Part shown: positions 6,980 through 13,506 of the stretch, one piece after another
Position numbering within the stretch: the stretch's first letter is position 1
Layout of the letters: each line of letters begins with the position of its first letter
NCBI GenBank assembly: GCA_949547975.1
Contig: CATITW010000024.1
Location: 1-13,870, forward strand
Length of the DNA: 13,870 nucleotides
Source: Cryomorphaceae bacterium
GTDB lineage: Bacteria; Bacteroidota; Bacteroidia; Flavobacteriales; Schleiferiaceae
Direction: 5' to 3'
Position numbers and translations under genes: made by a program
The notes under the pieces: model-generated
What the model was told of the DNA's origin: nothing
Seen by the model: the letters and a program-made list of their open reading frames with translations, nothing else
Database searches by the model: none

Positions 6980-7354
6980 TTAGTACAATCGTCTATCCTC
7001 AGGAAGGAGTGCACAATACCCTGTGCCAAACCAACGCATTCTGTTCTTCGCAATCCAGTTGTAGATAACATCTCGAACGACTTTGGGGACTTTAATAAGA
7101 ACTTTGGTCCAACGCCATTTTGGTAGCGTTGAAAGGATCATAAGCGCGGCCGTACTTCGGGTATAGAACGTACCGCCCTGATAGAAAAGGACGCTGTCTT
7201 CTGAAAGCAATTCTTTGGGTACGTTCGATTGTGCCCAATTTCCCTGTAGGGAGCTAAAGCGAAATTGGCCAAGAGCATCTCTTTTATAAATCCACTGAAC
7301 GCTTTTGTTGCAAAGTGTACAAGGCCCGTCAAAAAGAACAATATCAGACTCCAT
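6980..7354 (-). CDS. DCC-motif thiol-disulfide oxidoreductase-like protein (DUF393)
   Basis: The 124-residue protein opens with VLFDGPCTLCNKSVQW, giving the family signature D9-G10-x-C12-x-x-C15 of the DUF393/DCC family, a thioredoxin-fold group with a CxxC pair. Further family features are the K-R-D after the CxxC helix, FRFSSLQGNWAQ, SVLFYQGGTFYTRSTAAL and a C-terminal YNWIAKNRMRWFG. There is no signal peptide, so it is probably cytoplasmic, and the family is of normal length. The ATG at 7354 directly abuts the TAG of the upstream surface-protein gene, with zero intervening bases, so the two are almost certainly co-transcribed and translationally coupled. Substrate and physiological role are unknown for most of this family; redox activity is inferred only from the motif. 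Confidence 0.88.
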   Translation of the reverse strand: MESDIVLFDGPCTLCNKSVQWIYKRDALGQFRFSSLQGNWAQSNVPKELLSEDSVLFYQGGTFYTRSTAALMILSTLPKWRWTKVLIKVPKVVRDVIYNWIAKNRMRWFGTGYCALLPEDRRLY

Positions 7355-10039
7355 CTATTGAATAATAAGGCGATCAGACCCTACTTGGCTTCCTTTCTCA
7401 TCCACGTAAATCACCACATACATTCCTGCTGGTAATCGCAACGTGTTACTTCCCGGAACCAATTCTGTCAACTTCCTTCCCAGCATAGAATACACCATCC
7501 CACGAACCATTAACTCCTCCGGAGCCCGAAGTTCAACAAGACCCTTGGCCGGATTTGGAAACAACAGCAGCTCGACATCTGTAACGGTTTCCTCAAGTGC
7601 TAAATCTTTAAAAGGTATTCCTTTGAAGTAGTGTACACCTCCACTTTGATTGCCTACGATCACATCAGGGAATCCGTCGGCATTAAGATCTGCAACGGCT
7701 GGGTGCAAATGCGAACCGGAGGTGAGGAAGTGGCTATCGAGATCACGTAAAGTGGGGGTGAGGTTGAATCGGATGTTAGGGCGTTTGTTGTGAGCTCCAC
7801 TGTACGGCATCTCACACCCATCTTGAGTAATCCCATTCCATCCAGTAATTTCCCCATACAGTACGCTGTTAAATGAAGTGGTGTGGTAGACCACAGGAAT
7901 ATCACCTGTTTGCGCATGTTTCGAGAAACAAATTTCGACCATCACAGGGTCTTTACCGTTCCAAACAAACGGCGTAGTGAACGATACATCGTTCCATCCA
8001 GTGGTCATGACCCTAATGCCACTAAACACTGTAGTGAATCCTAGGCTTTGAAAATCCGTGTGCACCGTGTCACTGACGTGTTTCAATCGAATACTGAAAC
8101 CTTGGGTAAGGTATAGGTTACTGAAGGCTCCTAGTTCGAAGCCCATATTCTCGAATTGTCCATGGATACCTCCAGCGTTGGACAATTCATCTGCCGAAAA
8201 CAGGATTTGAACGCGTCCGTTGCGCTTAGATCCACCAAAAGGCGTTTCTTCTCGGGTAGAAGACGTGGTGGTTCCACTTCCAAACACGAGATCTCTACTG
8301 GTGGCACCACTAAGTATGGCATCGATAGAATCCTTTTGAATGGCCCCTAAATCTTTGGACCCGATAAGTAGTGTAGTGTCTTGCGCATACACAAAAGCGG
8401 GCGTCGCATATCCATTCGGACTTTGTGTAGAGGCCATATTGATCCCCGCCCACTGATCATCTACCAGGGTAAACAGGTTAGGGAAGGTTCCGGATGTAGT
8501 ATAATAAGCGACGTATCCCGCTTCATTTCCGACAAACAGATCCAGAATACCATCTCCATCGATATCTCCCAGTGCGGGAGCAGCATGGTTTCCAACATCA
8601 ATACCGTTGATGAGTCCGCGATAGGTGTAATTGTAGTTTAATATGGTCCCTGTGTTCTCATAATAGAACAACTCACCAGTTCTGGTACCGATAATAAGGT
8701 CAGGATCTAGATCACCATCCAGATCGCCAAAAGTTGGACTTAGGTCTTCCCCAAGATTGTTAAAGCCAGCGTCCGCAAGATCTTCCTCGACCAATTCAAA
8801 TTTGGGTTCCGCCGAAGCGCTGATGTTTTTATAGAGCTGTAGCCTGCTACTATACGTCCCTTGAGCGAGGTACTCCCCAGTACCGCCGATCACTAAATCA
8901 AAGTCACCGTCAAAATCAATATCTACTAACGCAGGTCGTGCTCGGGTGCCAATATCAATCATACCCTCCACCAAAAACGAGCTGTCGGGTGAAGAATAAC
9001 TTGGACTAGAGCTCGAACCGACATTCTTGTAGAGCCAAGCGTTGCCTGTATTCATAGATCCATTCAAATTGGGACTGACGATCAGGTCAGGTACATTGTC
9101 AAAGTCAACATCTTCATAGAATGCTGCAGGGAAAAACTCCAAATTCACCGCATTCGGACTAGGGTATAAGGTGTCTTGACTGGTCATGAAAGCACTATCC
9201 GTATGACCGCCGTTGTAGGCAGCCACGAGATTAGAAAAACTCACATCACCGATCAGCACATCTTTAAGCGTATCTCCATTCAGGTTAACTACAAGAAGAG
9301 TAGACCCGGCATGCACGGCGCCGCTTCCGCCACTTACCTTCATTTTTTGAACCCCTTGACATCCGTTTAAGGTGAGATTATTGGAAACCAAGTTTTCTTC
9401 AAACCTTCCCCAACACGTCGTATTCATTCTAAAGTCGAGTCCATTGGCATTTAATCCTTCATGCCATTCGATGGTCGACCGCTGGCCAAACGTGAGTATG
9501 TCCAAATCTCCATCTTCGTCGAGATCTACTATGGCAGGAATGTCCGTCGAGAAATTATATAGATTCGATTGAAAGCTCCCTACATCGGTTGTTAAAAATC
9601 CACCAGGAAGTGCCCAATCAAAAAGCAATGTGTCTGCATCGGATTTATTTTCCCAAACGCCCATTCCTCCGAGAACAAAAGCAAACAAATCCTTCTTGCC
9701 GTCCCCGTTGTAATCTCTAAACAAGGCCCAATTTTCAATCGCAGGTAAACTGTCCGCGTACGCTGGAGCCGAGACCCAGTTCCCGTTATCCGCTAAAAAT
9801 GGTATCCAATGATTGCCTTGGCGATCAAATGCTACTAGATCTTCGGTGCCGTCCCGGTTCAAATCTACTTTTGACCACTGCGGCATATCTGCCCCACCAG
9901 AGAAGGCGTAGGGAACAATACTTCCATCCACATAAACTTCCGGAGCAGTTCCCCATTCGAAACTCATACGACTGGTTTGCGCGTTTAGGGAGCAGCTAAC
10001 TAGCACAAAAAGGAGGGGTAAAAATTGGTGTCTTTTCAT
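7355..10039 (-). CDS. Secreted FG-GAP/VCBS repeat protein with T9SS type A sorting domain
   Basis: This 894-residue protein is predicted to be exported by Sec and then carried to the cell surface or medium by the type IX system. A signal peptide covers about residues 1-20 (ending CSLNA before Q21). Nine FG-GAP/VCBS-like repeats with Asp-rich D-x-(D/N)-x-D-G loops, typical of calcium-binding beta-propellers, lie near residues 58, 109, 171, 251, 311, 372, 438, 491 and 783; examples are LDEDGDLDILTFG and IDGDGILDLFVGN. Between repeats eight and nine, residues about 587-759 form a separate domain running from a GSGTTTSST start to RPNIRFN, with GWNDVSFTTPFVWNGKDP inside. The T9SS sorting domain starts at LLLFPNPAKG (about 824) and runs to the C-terminus. 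ATG at 10039 begins the signal peptide. Codon use is less biased than in nqr or secDF. The ligand is unknown; surface adhesion is one possibility. Confidence 0.93.
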   Translation of the reverse strand: MKRHQFLPLLFVLVSCSLNAQTSRMSFEWGTAPEVYVDGSIVPYAFSGGADMPQWSKVDLNRDGTEDLVAFDRQGNHWIPFLADNGNWVSAPAYADSLPAIENWALFRDYNGDGKKDLFAFVLGGMGVWENKSDADTLLFDWALPGGFLTTDVGSFQSNLYNFSTDIPAIVDLDEDGDLDILTFGQRSTIEWHEGLNANGLDFRMNTTCWGRFEENLVSNNLTLNGCQGVQKMKVSGGSGAVHAGSTLLVVNLNGDTLKDVLIGDVSFSNLVAAYNGGHTDSAFMTSQDTLYPSPNAVNLEFFPAAFYEDVDFDNVPDLIVSPNLNGSMNTGNAWLYKNVGSSSSPSYSSPDSSFLVEGMIDIGTRARPALVDIDFDGDFDLVIGGTGEYLAQGTYSSRLQLYKNISASAEPKFELVEEDLADAGFNNLGEDLSPTFGDLDGDLDPDLIIGTRTGELFYYENTGTILNYNYTYRGLINGIDVGNHAAPALGDIDGDGILDLFVGNEAGYVAYYTTSGTFPNLFTLVDDQWAGINMASTQSPNGYATPAFVYAQDTTLLIGSKDLGAIQKDSIDAILSGATSRDLVFGSGTTTSSTREETPFGGSKRNGRVQILFSADELSNAGGIHGQFENMGFELGAFSNLYLTQGFSIRLKHVSDTVHTDFQSLGFTTVFSGIRVMTTGWNDVSFTTPFVWNGKDPVMVEICFSKHAQTGDIPVVYHTTSFNSVLYGEITGWNGITQDGCEMPYSGAHNKRPNIRFNLTPTLRDLDSHFLTSGSHLHPAVADLNADGFPDVIVGNQSGGVHYFKGIPFKDLALEETVTDVELLLFPNPAKGLVELRAPEELMVRGMVYSMLGRKLTELVPGSNTLRLPAGMYVVIYVDEKGSQVGSDRLIIQ

Positions 10040-10046
10040 AGGTATT

Positions 10047-10054
10047 CAAATATA
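10047..10054 (-). promoter_or_regulatory. TAnnTTTG -7 element for the T9SS surface-protein operon
   Basis: The minus strand reads TATATTTG from 10054 to 10047, an exact consensus match ending 7 bases before the ATG at 10039. A typical start site would fall at or next to the ATG, predicting a leaderless message. A TTTG on the minus strand at 10083-10080 could be the -33 element, but its spacing of about 25 bases is longer than usual. Confidence 0.6.
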
Positions 10055-10112
10055 CGGAGAACTAACAACGTGGAGTTCACAAAAACTTTTAGGTTAGCCA
10101 CCTTGACTTGCC

Positions 10113-10120
10113 TATATTTG
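10113..10120 (+). promoter_or_regulatory. TAnnTTTG -7 element for secDF
   Basis: TATATTTG is an exact match ending 28 bases before the preferred secDF ATG at 10149. A TTTT at 10087-10090 lies 22 bases upstream, acceptable for a -33 element. A start site near 10126 would leave only a few bases before the TTG at 10128, which argues for the ATG as the real start. Confidence 0.7.
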
Positions 10121-10148
10121 CGCGTTATTGGAAAAAAATAATCCACAA

Positions 10149-13145
10149 ATGCAGAACAAAGGATTAATTACCGTTTTCGCAATCGCCCTAGGACTGGCCT
10201 CACTTTACCAGCTTTCTTTTACATGGGTCGCGAACAACGTCGCAAGTGATGCGGAAGAATTTGCCGCGGGTGATTCGAAAGTCAAGGCAACTTACCTAGA
10301 CAGTATGATGACGCAAGAAGTATACCCAGTTTTAGGGTTTACCTACAGCGAAGTCAAAAAACGTGAAATGAATCTCGGTCTCGACCTCAAGGGTGGAATG
10401 AACGTGATTCTTGAAGTAAGCGTTAAAGACGTACTGAAAGGATTGGTTGCAAATGCTCAGGATCCAGTTTTCGTACAAGCCATCGCTAATACCGATGCTG
10501 CGCAAAGTGAAGGTCAAAACAACTACTTGAATTCGTTCTTCGCGGAGTTTGATAGACTCAGCGCTGAAACAGGTGGCGGTCGCTTGTTGAGCGATGCGAG
10601 CCTCTTCGGTACTCCGGAGATGACAGACAAGGTAGGTTTCAACGCTGCAAACGAGTTGATTCAAGCTGAAATCCGTCGCGATGTAGAAGCTGCTATCGCT
10701 AACGTATTTACGGTACTTCGTGCACGTATTGACCAGTTCGGTGTCGTACAACCCAACATCCAGCGTCTTGAAGGAACGGGTCGTATCCTGGTAGAACTTC
10801 CAGGTGTTAAGGATCCTGCACGTGTTCAGAAACTACTTCAAAGCACGGCAGAGCTTCAGTTCTGGAACATGTACGAAGGAGCGGAAGTCTTGCCTTTCTT
10901 AGTGAACGCGAACGAGCGTTTGCGCGACATCGTTGCCGCTGAAAAAAGCGTTAAAGAAGAAGTATCTAATGATTTCTCTGACCTAAACGTGGAAGAGTCT
11001 ATTGCAACTACTGATAGCGCTGCTACAGATTCTTCAGATGTACTTAGTGACAACAATCCGTTGTTCGAAGTATTCCGTCCGATGGTCAGCGAAACAGGTC
11101 AGTCGATGGAAGGTCCACGTGTAGGTTATGCTTTGATCCGTGATACTGCGAAGGTAAATGCGTACTTGCGTCGTCCTGAGATTGCGCAGTTGATGAATCA
11201 AGAGTTGCGAAACGCTAAATTCTTGTGGAGCAACAAACCAGAACCAGGTTCGGATATCATCACACTTTTGGCAATCAAAGGGAATCGCGATAACACTCCA
11301 GAGCTAGACGGCGGTGTAATCGTTGATGCACGCCCAGATCTAGACGAATACAACCGTAACGTGGTTACCATGGCCATGAACGGAACAGGTGCTCAGAAAT
11401 GGCAACGTTTGACTGCAGAAGCTGCATCACAAAATCCAAAGCGCTCGGTAGCAGTGGTTCTTGACAACTACGTTTACTCGTATCCGCAAGTTCAGAATGA
11501 AATCGCTGGCGGCCGTACGCAAATCACGGGTAGCTTCAGTGCTGAAGAAAGCTCGGATTTAGCAAACATTCTTCGTGCAGGTAAGCTAGACGCTCCAGCA
11601 CGTATCATTCAAGCAGATGTTGTTGGACCATCTTTGGGTAAAGAAGCAATCTCGTCTTCTATCAACTCTTTTGCCATCGCCCTTGCTTTGGTATTGTTAT
11701 ACATGTACTTCTACTACAGCGGTGCAGGTCTAGTAGCAAACCTCGCATTGCTCGTAAATATGTTCTTCATCTTTGGTATTCTCAACAGCTTCGGTGCTGT
11801 TTTGACACTTCCAGGTATGGCAGGTATCGTATTGACGATTGGTATGGCAGTAGATGCTAACGTACTGATCTTTGAGCGTATTCGTGAAGAAATGCGTTTA
11901 GGCAAAGGTCTACGCGCAGCACTTGTTGATGGATACAAGAATTCAAACAGTGCGATCATTGATGCGAACGTAACTACGTTGTTAACGGGTATTATTCTCT
12001 ATGCTTTCGGTACTGGTCCAATCCGTGGATTCGCTACGACATTGATTATTGGTATCCTTACTTCGTTGTTCTCAGCGTTGTTTATCTCACGTGTTATTTT
12101 CGAACGTCGTCTAGACGGCAAGAAGAACATCGCATTCTCTACGAAAACGACCAAAAATTGGTATACAAACCTCAACTTTGACTTCTTAGGAAAACGTAAA
12201 ATCGCTTACGGTATTTCCGCAGTGGTTATCGCGATCGGTTTAGGTTCATTGTTCACTAAAGGCTTGAACTTAGGTGTAGATTTTGAAGGTGGTCGTTCAT
12301 TCCAAGTACGTTTTGATCAGCCGGTTGAAGTGAGTGATGTTGCAGAATCTTTGAGCAATACACTTGTAGATGCTGACGGAACTAACTTTACTCCAGTGGT
12401 CAAGACCTTGGGAGATGCCAACCAAGTCATCATTACTACAAACTACCGCATCGGTGAAACGGGTATTGATGTAGACCAAGACATCGAAAACAAACTTTAC
12501 GCTGGAGTACAAGACTACTTCGCTTCAGACATTGCTCGTGAAGACTTCTTTACAGACGATACTGAAGAAGCGATAGGTTTGGTAGGATCTCGCGTGGTGG
12601 GACCAACCATCGCTGATGATATTAAGTCAGGTGCAGTGTACAGCATCATCTTCTCATTGATTGTCGTGTTCCTGTACATCCTAGTACGTTTCCGTAAATG
12701 GCAATTCTCTTTAGGAGCTGTAGCGGCATTGTTGCACGATGTGTTGTTTGTATTGGGAGTGTTCTCCATCGCAGACGGACTGTTGCCATTCCAGTTGGAA
12801 GTGGATCAAGCGTTCATTGCTGCCATCCTGACTGTGATCGGGTACTCGTTAAATGATACCGTGGTAGTATTTGACCGTATTCGCGAGAACCTTGGTGGTA
12901 AGCTGATCGGTTCCGCAGAAGGTGTCAACAAATCGTTGAACCAGACATTAAGCCGTACGTTCAATACGTCTTTGACCACGTTCTTTGTACTTCTAGTCAT
13001 CTTCCTATTCGGAGGTGAAGTTATTCGTGGTTTCATGTTTGCTATCTTATTAGGTGTTGTAGTAGGAACCTACAGTTCGTTGTTTATCGCAACTCCTGTA
13101 ATGTTCGATTCTTCTAAGAAGAGTGCAGCAAGCAAGAAAAGCTAA
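10149..13145 (+). CDS. secDF: Protein translocase subunit SecDF (fused SecD-SecF)
   Basis: SecDF uses an ion gradient to pull preproteins out of the SecYEG channel on the periplasmic side. From ATG 10149 the product is 998 residues, beginning MQNKGLI and then the first membrane helix; the frame stays open to a TTG at 10128, seven codons upstream. The SecD half has LGLDLKGG (76-83), RARIDQFGV (191-199), the P1 domain, a block beginning AGKLDAPARI near 477, and Asp569 in GMAVDANVLIFERIREE. The SecF half begins near 660, with LGVDFEGG near 708-715 and Asp903 in GYSLNDTVVVFDRIREN. Asp569 and Asp903 match the membrane acidic residues needed for ion coupling. An acidic, Ser/Thr-rich segment (about 277-302) interrupts P1. 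Twelve helices are expected. The fusion is the usual Bacteroidota arrangement. A strong terminator follows. Confidence 0.97.
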   Translation: MQNKGLITVFAIALGLASLYQLSFTWVANNVASDAEEFAAGDSKVKATYLDSMMTQEVYPVLGFTYSEVKKREMNLGLDLKGGMNVILEVSVKDVLKGLVANAQDPVFVQAIANTDAAQSEGQNNYLNSFFAEFDRLSAETGGGRLLSDASLFGTPEMTDKVGFNAANELIQAEIRRDVEAAIANVFTVLRARIDQFGVVQPNIQRLEGTGRILVELPGVKDPARVQKLLQSTAELQFWNMYEGAEVLPFLVNANERLRDIVAAEKSVKEEVSNDFSDLNVEESIATTDSAATDSSDVLSDNNPLFEVFRPMVSETGQSMEGPRVGYALIRDTAKVNAYLRRPEIAQLMNQELRNAKFLWSNKPEPGSDIITLLAIKGNRDNTPELDGGVIVDARPDLDEYNRNVVTMAMNGTGAQKWQRLTAEAASQNPKRSVAVVLDNYVYSYPQVQNEIAGGRTQITGSFSAEESSDLANILRAGKLDAPARIIQADVVGPSLGKEAISSSINSFAIALALVLLYMYFYYSGAGLVANLALLVNMFFIFGILNSFGAVLTLPGMAGIVLTIGMAVDANVLIFERIREEMRLGKGLRAALVDGYKNSNSAIIDANVTTLLTGIILYAFGTGPIRGFATTLIIGILTSLFSALFISRVIFERRLDGKKNIAFSTKTTKNWYTNLNFDFLGKRKIAYGISAVVIAIGLGSLFTKGLNLGVDFEGGRSFQVRFDQPVEVSDVAESLSNTLVDADGTNFTPVVKTLGDANQVIITTNYRIGETGIDVDQDIENKLYAGVQDYFASDIAREDFFTDDTEEAIGLVGSRVVGPTIADDIKSGAVYSIIFSLIVVFLYILVRFRKWQFSLGAVAALLHDVLFVLGVFSIADGLLPFQLEVDQAFIAAILTVIGYSLNDTVVVFDRIRENLGGKLIGSAEGVNKSLNQTLSRTFNTSLTTFFVLLVIFLFGGEVIRGFMFAILLGVVVGTYSSLFIATPVMFDSSKKSAASKKS

Positions 13146-13154
13146 CGCGATATA

Positions 13155-13167
13155 GAGACCTCGTCTC
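13155..13167 (+). other. Short hairpin between secDF stop and its terminator
   Basis: GAGAC (13155-13159) pairs with GTCTC (13163-13167) around loop ctc. No T-tract follows, so it is not a terminator by itself. It could protect the 3' end of the secDF message or be incidental. Confidence 0.3.
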
Positions 13168-13177
13168 GCTAAAATAT

Positions 13178-13211
13178 AGCCCTGCTGCACAGCGTGTAGC
13201 AGGGCTTTTTT
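13178..13211 (+). terminator. Rho-independent terminator of secDF
   Basis: AGCCCTGCT (13178-13186) pairs perfectly with AGCAGGGCT (13198-13206), and the inner GCAC/GTGT pairing extends it to 13 bp with one G-U, leaving a loop of AGC. Six T residues follow (13206-13211). This is the strongest hairpin in the window. Confidence 0.93.
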
Positions 13212-13215
13212 GTTT

Positions 13216-13223
13216 TAAATTTG
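13216..13223 (+). promoter_or_regulatory. TAnnTTTG -7 element for tatA
   Basis: TAAATTTG is an exact consensus match 5 bases after the secDF terminator T-run and 4 bases before the tatA ATG at 13228. A transcript from it would be leaderless or nearly so. The upstream -33 region falls inside the terminator hairpin, so the promoter overlaps the end of the preceding transcript unit. Confidence 0.55.
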
Positions 13224-13227
13224 TCTC

Positions 13228-13506
13228 ATGACACAAGTCTTCCTTCTTTTCAATATTAGCGGTGGTGAATTCGTCATCATTGCGCTGATATTCTTACTGC
13301 TCTTCGGTCCTAATCAGATTCCTACAATGGCCCGTTCAGCAGCTAAGATGATCAAGCAGGTGCGTAATGCGACGAACGACATCAAGCGCGAAATTTTAGA
13401 AAGTGCGGAGGATCAAAAATTGACAGAGGTTAAAAAGACCTTTGAGGAAGGCAGAGACGCTTTCAAAGAAGTCACAGACACGATCAAGCGAGGGACAAAA
13501 TTGTGA
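13228..13506 (+). CDS. tatA: Twin-arginine translocase TatA/TatB family subunit
   Basis: TatA-type proteins oligomerise with TatC to move folded proteins across the inner membrane. The 92-residue protein shows the classic layout: a short N-terminal periplasmic stretch, one membrane helix (about 14-27, EFVIIALIFLLLFG), the hinge F-G-P-N-Q-I-P (26-32), an amphipathic helix (about 33-60, MARSAAKMIKQVRNATNDI) and a charged C-terminal tail. Glu14 at the start of the helix resembles the TatB-type acidic residue more than the Gln of E. coli TatA, so the protein may cover both roles; Bacteroidota often carry only TatA-like and TatC proteins. The downstream antiporter gene overlaps its stop by 4 bases (GTGA). 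tatC is not in this window. Confidence 0.92.
   Translation: MTQVFLLFNISGGEFVIIALIFLLLFGPNQIPTMARSAAKMIKQVRNATNDIKREILESAEDQKLTEVKKTFEEGRDAFKEVTDTIKRGTKL

Noticed and set aside
6787..7071. 94-codon minus-strand frame spanning the end of mdh and the intergenic hairpins
   Set aside because: It overlaps mdh, the mdh terminator and the real DUF393 gene in another frame, and shows no domain. The DCC motif in the competing frame settles which is coding.
8381..8641. Plus-strand frame of 86 codons inside the surface-protein gene, and other small plus-strand frames there
   Set aside because: They arise opposite the repetitive Asp-rich FG-GAP coding sequence; none has a signal, domain or promoter.
7355..10039. 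FG-GAP repeats considered as a DNA-level tandem repeat
   Set aside because: The repeats share protein motifs but have diverged in nucleotide sequence and spacing, so they are not a DNA tandem repeat or a phase-variation tract.
10332..10751. 139-codon open frame on the minus strand inside secDF
   Set aside because: It lies wholly antisense to the well-supported SecD P1 coding region, has no promoter element or recognisable domain, and its amino-acid makeup is that of a shadow frame.
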